Part shown: one piece after another, positions 22,640-33,124 of the stretch
How positions within the stretch are numbered: position 1 is the stretch's first letter
How the letters are laid out: the number at the start of each line of letters is the position of its first letter
DNA from: Coptis chinensis
Taxonomy: Eukaryota; Streptophyta; Magnoliopsida; Ranunculales; Ranunculaceae
Assembly: GCA_015680905.1 (NCBI GenBank)
Contig: CM027377.1
Coordinates: 54,891,501-54,955,500 of the forward strand
DNA: 64,000 nucleotides
Reading direction: 5' to 3'
Program-made: the position numbers and the translations under genes
Notes under the pieces: generated by a model
What the model saw: only the letters and a program-made list of their open reading frames with translations
What the model was told of the DNA's origin: nothing
Databases searched by the model: none

Positions 22640-23900
22640 CAGGCCGAGGAGGAAGAGGGGGGTTGGATTAAGCCCATCAAGAGTTTTTTGGCTGGGGACG
22701 TGGTGACAGATAAAAAGGAGAAAAAGAGATTGGAGCAAACTTCTCGGAGGTACGTACTAATAGAAGGAGAGTTGTATCGAAAGAATTTTAACAGGCCTTT
22801 GTTGAAGTGTCTCGGGCCGAAGCTGGCCATAAAGGTGTTGGCGGAGTTACATGGGGGATATTGTGGAAGTCATTCGGCGGGCAAAACAACGGCGCACAGA
22901 TTGATAATTAACGCAGGGCTACTTTTGGCTACACATGAAGAGGGATGCCATGAACTATGCTAAGCGGTGTGATAAATGTCAGAGATTTGCTCAGATGATC
23001 TTTGCGCCAGCAGAACCACTACATAGTGTGTCTAGTCCGTGGCCCTTCGCGATGTGGGCAATGGATATAGTGGGTCTGCTGCCCATGGCTAGCGGCAAAA
23101 GGAGATTCATGTTAGCGGCCACATACTATTTCACCAAATGGATCGAGGCAGTATCCCTGCAACAGGTCAAGGAAGCACAAGTGATCAAATTCTTATGGGA
23201 GGATATCAGCTGTAGATTTGGGTTGCCGTATATTATCATTGCGGACAATGGAACCCAGTTCACAGGATCCAAAGTGTAGGCGTTCTTAAAAGCGTACAAG
23301 GTGAAACAAGGGTTCTCAGCTCCATACAATCCAGAAGGCAACGGGCAAGCGGAATCTTCTAACAAGACCATTATGAACAATCTCAAAAGAAAGCTAGAGG
23401 ATAAGAAAGGCATGTGGGCGGATGAGCTGAGTCATGTTCTCTGGGCCTACAGAACAACGCCTCGAACGTCAACCGGGGAAACTCCCTTCTCTTTAGCTTA
23501 CGGAGTCGAGGCCGTGATCCCCTCGGAAATGGTGGCAGCCACAACGCGGACAAGAGCGTTGGAAACAGGATTGAATGAGAGCATACTAGCAGCGGATATG
23601 ACTTTAGCAGAAGAGAGAAGAGACGCGGCGCGAATCAGACTAGAGGAATATCACCGATGCCTTCAGAGACGGTATAACAAGAAAGTCAAGCCGCGACAGT
23701 TTAGAATAGGGGATTCCGTGCTGCGACGAGTGAAACATAGTACCAAGAAAGAGAATGACGGAAAGCTGGGCCCGAACTGGGAGGGGCCCTATACAGTGGT
23801 CGACGTAGGAGGAGCTGGCACTTACAAGCTGCGGATAGCGGAGGGAAAAGTACTAGAAAAGCCGTGAAATGTGAGAATGTTAAAAAAATTCTACGTTTGA
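22640..23900 (+). pseudogene. Integrase of element 2
   Basis: The zinc-binding N-terminus (GYCGSHSAGKTTAHRL…, then CDKCQRF) spans about 22845-22990. The catalytic core has AMDIVG near 23060, IADNGTQF at 23239-23262 and NGQAESSNK near 23339-23366, which carry the D, D and E residues. A C-terminal β-barrel-like region ends in LGPNWEGPYTVV and then MLKKFYV (stop 23898-23900). Breaks: a frame change at ~22920, TAG at 23277-23279 and TGA at 23866-23868, where element 3 has TGG. No chromodomain is present, consistent with Tat. Confidence 0.88.
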
Positions 23901-24532
23901 ATGTAATGAAAATCCATAACGACACACTGGAGCTGTTTGTAAATATATAATACAATGACACTTTTGGGAAGTAAATTTTGCCCTTATTCGTAAATTCAGC
24001 AATCATACTAAACACGGTTTGGGAGAAAGAGATATTCAAGGATGAGAGGTCCTTATCAAATTAGAGCAGTGGTCAGGAAGACCCATCCGCGGGAAAAAGG
24101 CATACGCTGCACCTGGGGGCAAATAGAGAAGCCCAGCGGTGGGCGAAGCCACTCCAAAAGAGAGGCCGCGGGGGGGATGAGCCCTTCGCGGACAAACTGT
24201 TCAAATTGTGTCTTTGGCAGGTTGTGCTGCCCCAACGAACATCATAGTCTATGAGTGCTTGCGAAGTGAAATGAGATATTCGCGGATGAGAGGCCTGGGT
24301 CACATATGGGGGCAAGAAGAGAGAAGTGGAGAGAGAGTTGAAATGGAAAGGGATGAATAGCAGCACTTCAGGCAAAACAATAATTAAAACAAAGGGACCA
24401 CACATATAATACGGGGAAATAAAACAGTTCCAAACAAAATAAATACACAAGGGAAAAATAACAATGGCATACATAGTCGGGTGAGTTAGTTACAAAACAA
24501 CTAGCAAAATAACAAGATAGCCAACATGGGGG

Positions 24533-26857
24533 CTAGTCTAAGTTCGGTAGTAGGTCTTCAACAAGGGTTGAATGTTCAAGAGCACTCGAGGCTTGGGCGG
24601 GAGAGGTAGCCTCACGTACAGGGTCTTCTGGCAGCAGATTAAGAGTAGCAACATCAACTGAGTCAGAAACAGTCTGGTTCGCGGCAACTGGGACCGTTAC
24701 AACAGGGTCTTTTGACATAGGAGAGTGAGGTTTTTCTGGGAGGAGTCGGCCTTCTTTGATCAAGCGTGCATGTTTGTCAGCGAGCTTCTTGGCCACACGC
24801 TTGTCAGCTTGAGCTTTGAAGCTTATCCACAGTTGCTCCATGTCTTGAGTGTGTTGCAGAAGGAGGGCGGTGGTATTCTCGGTATGTTGGAGGACAAGGG
24901 CTTCCCGCTGCTTGCTCAAGCGATCATTCACTCCGTCCATGAAGTCCTGATGTGAAGCTTCTGCAGTCCTTAATTCATCCTCAGCTCGAAGTTTGGCCAT
25001 GTTCGTGGCTGTCAGATCGGCTTGGAGGCGGCCACAGGTGGCCCTCAGTCCATTGGGACTGCCAACCTCCTTCTCTAAAGATTCCACGGTATTCAGGGAG
25101 GAGAAAAGGTCGCGGATCATGTAGGACATGTCCAACCTCACCTAGCAACGAAAGAGCAATCAGAACAATGGATAGAACAGAGAGTGGAAGGTGGGGAAAG
25201 AGGGATGTACCTTCTCCCAGCCGGCATAGAGGGAGGTGCGATGTTGTTCAAAGGTCCCAATATCTGCATAAGCCAGGTCACGTGGGAGATGGGAACCATA
25301 GAACATAGCAGAGGCCACAGCAGGATTCTCAAGAGCAGAGTCCTCAACATTGACAGAATGGCCGCGCACCTTGAAGGTGGGGTAGAAAATTTCCGGAGTC
25401 GCGGACCCTGGGAGAGATCGAGCGGTTTCCTTGCCGGGGCACTGGATCTGGGAAGTGGGGTGAGGCACCGCGGAAGGTCTTGCAGGAGGGGAGGATCTGC
25501 TGCGCTTTTGTGGGGGCTCTTCGGATGAGGGATCCGTGGACATGTGGGGACCAGCTGAGGCTGGGACAGTTTGAGAAGTGAGGACCTCTGTTACTTCATC
25601 GTCAGAGTCATTGATATATAACCTAATCTTGGTGACATCCATGGGGGAAGGCGGGGAGTCGGCAGGAGGGGAATTTGGAGGAATATATTGATCTTCCCAG
25701 TCAGCAAGGGAGCGGAAGGAAGAGGGGGTATATCGGCAAGACTGAGAAGGAAGGTCAGCAGTGGATTTTATGACTATCTCTGCTAGAGCACGAGCCTGGG
25801 CCTGAGACTTGGTTGTTTTTCGAGTGAAGCCGCGACTGTAAGGCTTACTCTTGGGAGGATGAGGCCCGGATGGTGGAGGAGGTGAAGGCCGAGGCTTTCG
25901 TTCTTTGGGGGGCGGTGGACGGTAGAACGGGGCAAAGTATTTACCCAAGGTATGCAAAGTGGGGTCTGTCAATAAGGGGGTTCCGTGGGAGGGATCTATG
26001 CCGAGAACTTCAGCTTGAGAAGAGCCTAGGTTGCGAATCTGTCCAAAGACTGCGGACGTCACGCCGGCATTAAAGCAGGATTTCGAGTCGGTCTTCTAAC
26101 CTGTGTAATAGAGAAATAAAGATAATGAGTGAGTCCGCAGCACAATCGACATAAGAAAGAGATGTAATTAATCGAACTCACTGCGAGGCAGAAAAGTGAG
26201 ATGATTGAGAGTCACTTCAGAGGGTATATCCACGGACAGGAAATTACCGGAGACATACAGGGGGTAGTGGTGCCAAGTTTTGTCGGAGGTGGTGAGTTTG
26301 AGGACGAAGGACTGTTTACCGGGACGGACACAGAAGGAGTGGTACCCCACGCTCACGTCTTTGGTGCTTTTGCGTATATAGTAATGAGAAATTATGTCGC
26401 AGAGGACTATTTGGGGCTCATGGTGGTGGTTGTAATGGTTTGCGGCATACATGATATGCCAAAAATTTCTTATACCCTGGCAAGGGGGAATGTTGAAGTG
26501 GTTGCATACTTCGACATCTAGTAGAAACAGCGGCAACCACAAGCCAGAGACAATTTGACCAACCGTGGCCACGAGACATCCAGGTTTGGGGGGAACTAAA
26601 TGAGGAAAGTGAGTCACGTCAGGCACGTGCTCAAGGAGGATATCGTCTGGTATTCCATAGCCAACCCTAATCGCTTCTAGGTTAGGTCGACGGGAGCGTG
26701 GGGGAGGCGATGGAAGTTTAAAAGGCCACCCTGTGGTGGGGGGCCGCGGTGGTATTTGATGGAGGAGAGGATGCCTCCGCATATGACCGCGAGGAAGTCG
26801 GACCCTCTGATTAGGAATCCGACATCGGGAGAGAGTTAAGGAAGATGAATAGTTCAC
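24533..26857 (-). pseudogene. Antisense three-exon gene of element 2, function unknown
   Basis: Downstream of pol, on the opposite strand, three exons (26857-26182, 26100-25211, 25141-24533) are joined by short introns with GTGAGT…ACAG and GTAC…CTAG borders. Splicing keeps frame: phase 1 then phase 0. Exon 1 has a conserved domain (VPDVTHFPHLVPPKPGCLVA, CNHFNIPPCQGI, WHHYPLYVSGNFLS). Exon 2 is Pro/Ser/Lys-rich with NLGSSQAEVLGIDPSHGTPLL and YPTFKVRG. Exon 3 is charged and coiled-coil. Element 3 has the same gene with the same intron positions and phases. The third codon after intron 1 begins a TAG (26098-26096) where element 3 has TGG, so this copy is interrupted. The first domain resembles the plant 'putative gypsy type transposon' family (Pfam Transposase_28) in style; that link is inference. 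The start codon is uncertain. Confidence 0.75.
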
Positions 26858-27328
26858 GAAAGGAAACGCAAAAGAGAAGAGGAAAGACTACCAACCTGAT
26901 GTGTCAATCCAACGGCAAGAACGAGCGTCTGAGCAAGCAAGGAATGGAGAAATGAAGGGGGAGAAGAAATCTAAAAAGGGGGAAGGGCTGAATGCAAGGA
27001 GGAGAGAAGGTAGTGGAGAAAGAGAATAGGGAGTTAAAAATGGCGTCTGGTGAGAAAGAAGGAGGAGAGTGAGAAGTAAATGAGGAAGAGAGAGGGAGCG
27101 AGCAGAATTTGAAGTGCAAAGGGTAAAAGAAGGGGAGCAGAAACCAAGGAGCCGTCAGTTGAACCAGAGGATGCGCGACACGTGGAGGAACGGGAAACTA
27201 GGCGATCCGAACCAAGCACGCGTGGGACACGTGTACGAATAATAATGAAGCGTGAAACAAAAGCCAAGAGAAAAGGCGGGCAAAAATGAGTTCTCGAATC
27301 CACAAACATTCAGGAGGTTCGCGAACTC

Positions 27329-27340
27329 GAGAGGGGGCAT
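27329..27340 (+). other. Polypurine tract of element 2
   Basis: GAGAGGGGGCAT lies directly before the 3' LTR. Element 3 has the nearly identical tract before its 3' LTR. It is the primer site for plus-strand DNA synthesis. Confidence 0.8.
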
Positions 27341-27693
27341 TGTAGCGACCCAATTTATGATGGCCGGTGGTCCGGCGGATGATGGATCCAGAAATAGGAA
27401 ATACGGTGGGATGGGAGGCATTCTAGAAGGGCTGCGGACATAGGTGTCGAGCGTGAAGGCCGAGAACCGTGAACTGGCAGTGGAAAGCCGCGAACTGAAG
27501 GGATAGCTGGCCTGGAGTTGTACCATTGGGACACGTGCCCAACACGAGCCAAGGGAAAACCCTAGGGTCGTAGGGGAACCCTCCACGTGGCAATCGATGG
27601 ACCGAGAGATGGAGGGACAGGTGGAGGGCCTGAGGGAGAGGTGAGGGATTATAAATAGAACAGGAGAAGAAGAGAGAAAGATAGGTCACAACA
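27341..27693 (+). repeat. 3' LTR of element 2
   Basis: 353 bp, same ends as the 5' LTR, followed by the target duplication ACTTG. About 21 substitutions from the 5' copy by eye. TATA box at 27650-27657. Confidence 0.95.
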
Positions 27694-27698
27694 ACTTG

Positions 27699-28811
27699 CA
27701 ATAGCAAACTACATATGAGCAAGAGCCATTAAACTCCAAGAGCCATTAAACTCCAGAAAATATTAGTCTCATAATAAAAGTTCTAGTACATGTATGAGAC
27801 TAGTTGTCATTTGAAATTTTATACTTCAAACTGGTGTTTAAAACCATTACTAGTAAGAAAGCAATTACTGAATCTAACTAAAGCACTTTCTATATAGAAA
27901 GCAAGATATGCAGTCAAAGACAACTTCCTAGGCTCAGCCAAAGGGATATGAAGACTGAAATTTCTAGCATAGGAATGCCCTTCAAGGACACCCCTAACCA
28001 TAGGTTTGCAGCTGTTGGACCTGAGAGTATATACCTTGCCCTCAGTCCTATTTTTCAATGAATTCCTCAAATCTGAATCTCCTTGTACTCAGTACTAAGT
28101 GAATCAAGAACAACCCTCAATCCTATTTTTCAATGAATTCCTCAAATCCGAATCACCTTGTACTCAGTACTAAGTGAATCAGAACGAGACATTTATGCAA
28201 TAGGATAAATGTTGTTCTAAGTAAACTTTGGAGGTATTATGCGATTTGAAACAGACTTGCAGATACGATAGGATGATCCTTTACACTAATAATTGAAGTC
28301 GAGGCAGAAGCAAAATCAAGCAATTAACTGGGCACACTACTTCATAACAATTAAGGGTCAAGTGTGCAGTAAAATTTTCTCTGAATTCCTTTAATTCAAG
28401 ATGGTAAACTGATGAGAATGTTTCAAAATTATCAAAAGATTCAGGATCACTAGAAGTCAAATCATGTCTATTATTGCATATCTCATCGGATTAAGACAAC
28501 AGATAGATCAAAGGACATTGTACGTGTTTCATTATTCAGGTTTCCTGAGTGGAATGTCTTACTATACTATATTCACCGACCACCATATAACATTACTAGA
28601 ACCAGCAGAGACAATAATTTAATTTTTTAAAAAAAAATTACATCCCTGTTCACTACAACCTAAAAGAGCTATTGGGACATTTTAGAAATGTTACAAAAGG
28701 CTTTTGTAACATTTCAGAAAATGTTGTAAAAATCCTGTACGAATTGAGCTATTGCAACACTTTAGAAATTCTACAAAGCATGTTTCTGTGGATTACCTAA
28801 TAGACGTGATC
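27699..28811. other. Non-coding region between element 2 and the hAT element
   Basis: No gene is supported. A 75-bp tandem duplication lies at 28041-28185. At 28651 sequence starts CACTACAACC and is followed by a perfect 15-bp inverted repeat (28685-28715), resembling the end of a CACTA transposon. Confidence 0.4.
28041..28185. repeat. Tandem duplication, ~75-bp unit, two copies
   Basis: CTCA(G/A)TCCTATTTTTCAATG begins at 28041 and 28116. The copies stay alignable through GTACTCAGTACTAAGTG with a few differences. Confidence 0.8.
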
Positions 28812-29495
28812 CAGTGGCGGAGCCAGGGGGGGCCAGGGTACACCTTGGCGTACCTTCAACTTCACCCAAAAAAAAAAAAAGTAGTTATCAGTGACCATCC
28901 GAAGTTCATAAAGTCTGGCCACCATCCGAAGTTGGGCAGACAAAGCAACAGGTTTATGACGACTAACAAATCGGAGTGAAAAATGGAAAGACAAAAAATA
29001 TATATAAACAACAAAGAAAAAATACAAAAAGAACTGTAGATTGTTTTAATTTTATCAGCTCAAATGTCAAGAAGTTGGGTGGTGCGATATGGATGAGACA
29101 AGAATGTTACTGTTTGAGAAGGGTATTTTTCATATATCATACAGTTGATACTTGATAGCCTCAACCAGAAGATGATTTCGCAGCAAGATGAACGAAGTGC
29201 CCTTTTTGATACGATAATTTCGAAGCTTCTTGTGCTTTTTGCAACACATTCAAGTCAGTCTCCTTCTCAAGAAGCTGCTTGTGAAGAGTCTCAGATTCCT
29301 CTTTGATTTTTCAAAGAGAAATCATCACAAATTAGAAATCTCAAGGAAGAATCTAAAAGCAACTGTACAAAGGAGCTATCTGAAGTGATTAACCAAGTGA
29401 TAAGAGAGCAAAAAAAAAGGGGGGTGGCGTGTGCTGAGCGAAACAAAAAGGATGTGTTAGATGTCATGTGATGGGTGTTGTACTTGATGTACATA

Positions 29496-29609
29496 TTTGA
29501 CTTGTTTATCTCGTATGCGAAAAAAACAACAGTACCAAAAAAGCAAATAGAATTTGACTTGTTTATCTCGTATGCGAAAAAAACAACAGTACCAAAAAAG
29601 CAAATAGAA
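29496..29609. repeat. 57-bp tandem duplication within the hAT element
   Basis: Two adjacent, essentially identical copies begin TTTGACTTGTTTATCTCG at 29496 and 29553 and end GCAAATAGAA. The near identity implies a recent duplication. Confidence 0.9.
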
Positions 29610-29812
29610 AACCTAGTAGTATTTGTGCTCCTATTTATCTCGTATTTATCCACCCATATATAAACCCAAACAGAAATCATCTTGTATCTATTAAAAAAAA
29701 AACATCTAGAAAAAAACCCCCTAACATACTCTACTTCTCCTCTCCTCCATTCTCTATTATTTTATATTAAAATTTAAGTCTTCTACTCTTCTACCAAAAC
29801 AACAACAATCGG

Positions 29813-29950
29813 ATGGCAGATAAATAATTGAATGATTGTTTAATAACATATATTGAAAAAGAAGTTTTTGATAGCATTAATACCGAGTTGATTTTGCAAC
29901 GCTTCCAAAAGATGAAGAAAGATGACAAAAAAGAAGAACACCGGGGATAA
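29813..29950 (+). pseudogene. hAT transposase C-terminal remnant
   Basis: A 46-codon stretch reads …LNDCLITYIEKEVFDSI…ELILQRFQKMK…, with a TAA as the fifth codon. It matches the C-terminal end of plant TTF-type zinc-finger/hAT dimerisation transposases, in which a tryptophan stands where the stop is. It sits ~190 bases before the right terminal repeat, the expected location for the transposase end. Confidence 0.65.
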
Positions 29951-30269
29951 CTATGAATAAGTATTTATTTAGATTGAATTATTATTATTATTTTTTTATA
30001 TTACACTTATTGCAATTATTTTATATAATTTTTTTATGTTCGAAATATACTTGTTTTTAGTTAAAAAAAAATTAGTGTATTGTTTGTTTTATACTTGGTT
30101 TCTGGGTGGCTCACCCTCACTTACATTCCTGGCTCCGCCACTGATGTGATCACATCCATCCACAGATTTGGCTACTAACATGTTGTAGTAAAAAAAGACT
30201 TAAATTTCCATAACAATAATTGTACAAACATGAAAATAAATCAAACATAGATGTCATTAACCATCTTGG

Positions 30270-30431
30270 AGTTTTCCCAAAGTCAATTACAAAATAATAC
30301 ATTCCCCAAATAGAATGTAAAGCAGCAATCAAAGGAGCGACATTGTGTTGATTTAAACCAGCAGGCCGGATCAGCACCATTCTCAAGAAGATGAACCACA
30401 ATGCTCTAAGTGCCCTCCAACACATGCACAA
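30270..30431 (-). pseudogene. Ankyrin-repeat-like pseudoexon A
   Basis: The minus strand encodes VVHLLENGADPA in one frame and continues GLNQHNVAPLIAALHS in another, the LLENGADP…APL pattern of ankyrin repeats with a frameshift in the middle. A related copy is at 31490-31633. No intact repeat array or start codon was found, so it is treated as debris of an ankyrin gene. Confidence 0.45.
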
Positions 30432-30499
30432 TACAAAAGAGTCAATCTCAGCAACTAGCTTCGTAACCTGTCGTGGTGGTGGATCAAGTTAGTTCTCTT

Positions 30500-30729
30500 A
30501 TTAAGCTGATAATTTTCAGATATAAATAAACAACTATGTTCTCATTATTATAGACATCATAAAACACAATTGGAACACCACCATTCAATACCAATACATC
30601 ATCACCAGATTTCTCTATCTTAATACTAAACCCTCTAAAATAACTCTGTAGCACAACCCCATCTTCCAGATTTATCAATTCATTACACGTCAGTTGACAT
30701 GGAACCATGTCTTCTAAACACCGATGCAA
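30500..30729 (-). pseudogene. Fasciclin (FAS1)-like fragment
   Basis: The minus strand reads …MVPCQLTCNELINLEDGV, then SYFRGFSIKIEKSGDDVLVLN, then PIVFYDVYNNENIVVY. This resembles the central FAS1 region of plant fasciclin-like arabinogalactan proteins: the G..I.I..SGD..LVLNGVP fold segment and the YDVYNNENIVV(H) motif. One extra glycine codon (VLNGGVP) is present, the frame then runs into a stop, and upstream sequence lacks the rest of the domain. Confidence 0.5.
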
Positions 30730-31489
30730 AATCAGTCAAACCATAAACAAAATGTTTGGCTAAAGTATTGCAATAGTCAGGCTCAACCTATTGAGTACGG
30801 AGACTCTGTCTCAGCTCAAAAAACAGTATAATTAAATTCAAACAGATTTTAAGAGCAAATGATATTTTCCTATTTTTAACTTGCAAGCACTCTACCCCTT
30901 ACCTTAGATATAATGCAGAGCATTCGACCTACCTCCACAAGAACATATGTTATATTTCTCCTTCAATGCCATTTATTCTATTAACATTTCTAGTTTAACC
31001 ATCAGTATTCTAGTTTAACCTAGGAGGTCCCTGAAAGTATTAGCTTGGAGTTCCTGCCGAACCTGGGAGCCTATGCTGAACTGATGAATAAAAAAAACTA
31101 CAACATAAAACTTGACAAAGCCTTAAGCTGGTTACGTTAGATTTCTTGAGTTTAGCTCAGACTCCAAACTTGGTATTCAGATTATTAAAGTGCAAGACCC
31201 ACCCCCTTAACCTTGTAAAAGAACTCTGTCTACCCCGTAAAAGAAATCTTGTTACCACCCGACTATCCTATACAGAGCAAATAGTTCATAAATGAACTAA
31301 ATGGGAAAATAGAGAAGTTTTAGGTCAGCAACAACAAGTCATACAGAAAACATTACAATAAAACATTTATTTATAGGTGCTTAATAATATGTTGACCGGA
31401 CATATATTTATAAAAACTTTATCTTACCATTTTCTCGGCTACTTCTGCATTCACAGGTTCACCATTCTTCTTCATATGTCCTATTGCTC

Positions 31490-31633
31490 ATACAAAAGTC
31501 AAATACAAAATAATTTGTTCCCCAAATTGAGCTATATCAACAGACAAAGTAGTGGCATTGTGATTGTTTAGTCCAGCAGGATCAACACCATTCTTTATTA
31601 GACCTCCACCACATGCATGATACAAAGACCGAT
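31490..31633 (-). pseudogene. Ankyrin-repeat-like pseudoexon B
   Basis: The minus strand reads …LIKNGVDPAGLNNHNATTL…IAQFGEQIILYLT. It aligns with pseudoexon A at both DNA and protein level (ENGADPAGLNQHNVAPL), which indicates a duplicated ankyrin exon. Flanking exons are not recognisable. Confidence 0.45.
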
Positions 31634-32306
31634 CTGTGAAAATCAACAAAAAGTCGTCAATAGCAGTAGCATATACTAATTATAGTACTCTCAAGTAACT
31701 AGTCTGTAAAGGCACAATCATACCCTATTCCGAAGTTGGTTCTGAAATGGAAGAGAAGACTTACATTCGTTCTATTTGAAATATGAGTTATCCTATGCCA
31801 ACAACGAAATTTTTTTCTTAACGTACAACCAACGAACATACTCAACTTAACCCTAGAAAAAACAAATAATTAGAAAGTTTTTCTCAACGTATAGCCAACG
31901 AACATACTCAACTTAACCCTAGAAAAACAAATACTTAGAAAGCAACAGTCTGTGAACAATCAATCTGACCACAGAACTATCCTGATAATGAAAAGTTGAA
32001 AACTACTTTTATGAGAACACAACTGTTCACTTGGAATATCTGAACACATAAAAAGAAAAAAAGTCCTGCTCACCTGAATCATTGCTGCATCAATAAATGA
32101 GTGCACATCTCTTGGCCAAGAGATGGTCCTGAGCGAAGCTGAGTTGACATAGCCAAAAGCACAAAATTAAGCAATTCATGATGTAGAAGGTATGTTTGAG
32201 AAGTAGCAACAAAAAGTAATGTTCTAAAAAACGCTAGGTGGTAGTCGGATGGTAGGGGGAGCTAGGTGGTTTTAATTAATTAATTAATTAATTAATTATA
32301 TATATA

Positions 32307-32530
32307 CGGGGCGGCTACGTCCACAGACTATTCTAATATACTATCTTGACATACCCAGCCAACCATCAGATCAAATAGAATCTGACTCAGATCTACTTCA
32401 AAAAAACCAAACAAATAAAAGAAAATGGGACACAAAAAACGGGGATAAATATGTTATTTTTTATTTTTTTGCGAAAAGTAACACTTTTTTCTTTCATTCA
32501 TCGCGAAATAGAAACCCCATTTTCTGATCA
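32307..32530 (+). repeat. MULE left terminal inverted repeat
   Basis: Starts CGGGGCGGCTACGTC and aligns with the reverse complement of 54682-~54470 over about 200 bp at roughly three-quarters identity by eye. The inner boundary is approximate. Confidence 0.75.
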
Positions 32531-32575
32531 GGCGAAAATACTCAAAAAAAAAAAAAAAATGTGGGTGGGTGTGGG

Positions 32576-33124
32576 GGACTTGTGGGTTTCCAAATTTTTA
32601 TCAATCAATGTCGTGAAGAACTAGCAAGGGAGATAAACAGTGTCTTTGTTAGAGATTCTGATCTACCTAGACTGTCATACTTGAATGCTTGTGTGAAGGA
32701 AATGTGGAGGATTATAGCCTCCTGCATCACTAGTTCCTCATCGTGCTCTCGAGACATGTAAGATAATGAATTATAAAATTTCGAAGGGCTCTCATGTTTG
32801 TGTAAATTTGTGGGCATTAGGAAGAGATCCTGAGACATGGGAAGATCCATTGACGTTTAATCCGAGTCAATTTCTTGATTCCAATATTGATTTCAAGGGA
32901 AATGACTTCGAACTCATTCCTTTTAGTGCTAGAAGGTTGATTTGCCCAGGATACCTTTGGCTGCTGCATTGGTTCCATTGATTGTTGCTTCGATGGTTCA
33001 TGGGTTTGATTGGTATCTTCCTGGAAACATATGCGCGTCAGAGTTGGATATGAATGAGAAGTTTGGTATCACTTTGCTTAAAGAACAACCTTTACTTCTC
33101 ATCCCCAAGATGAGGAAACAATGA
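32576..33124 (+). pseudogene. Cytochrome P450 C-terminal fragment captured in the MULE
   Basis: Three adjoining frames together show the last third of a plant A-type P450: DLPRLSYLNACVKEMWR (the ExxR of helix K), SKGSHVCVNLWALGRDP, FNPSQFLDSN (the PERF region), DFELIPFSARRLICPG (the heme-binding loop with its cysteine), then HGFDWYLP and LDMNEKFGITLLKEQPLLLIP. The heme loop normally reads FGAGRR.CPG, so it is mutated. Frameshifts lie near 32715 and 32950. The style fits the CYP76/CYP80 part of the CYP71 clan, by memory. It lies between the MULE's left repeat and the transposase 3' end, opposite in strand to the transposase. No intron or N-terminal part is present. Confidence 0.8.

Larger units (their letters stand above)
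18181..27693 (+). mobile_element. Complete Ty3/gypsy Tat-type retrotransposon (element 2)
   Basis: Two LTRs of 353 bp (18181-18533, 27341-27693) start TGTAGCGA and end TCACAACA. They are flanked by the same 5-bp target duplication ACTTG (18176-18180, 27694-27698). The 9513-bp element has a primer-binding site, gag, protease, RT, two RNase H domains, integrase, an antisense spliced ORF and a polypurine tract, in Tat order. I count about 21 differences between the LTRs (~6%), so the insertion is not recent. Many stops and frameshifts make it non-autonomous now. Confidence 0.95.
28812..30143 (+). mobile_element. Non-autonomous hAT-superfamily transposon
   Basis: The ends are inverted repeats: CAGTGGCGGAGCCAGG at 28812 and CCTGGCTCCGCCACTG ending at 30143. 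Near-identical 8-bp flanks ACGTGATC (28804-28811) and ATGTGATC (30144-30151) fit the hAT 8-bp target duplication with one change. Near the right end a remnant of the hAT C-terminal dimerisation domain is readable. The rest of the transposase is deleted, so movement would need a transposase supplied elsewhere. Confidence 0.85.
30152..32306. other. Degraded region between the hAT element and the MULE
   Basis: Apart from the three pseudoexons listed, it is non-coding. A ~55-bp sequence (ACGTACAACCAACGAACATACTCAACTTAACCCTAGAAA) recurs with changes at about 31821 and 31888. The right edge is a (TTAA)n/(TA)n run (32272-32306), the MULE's left flank. Confidence 0.4.
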
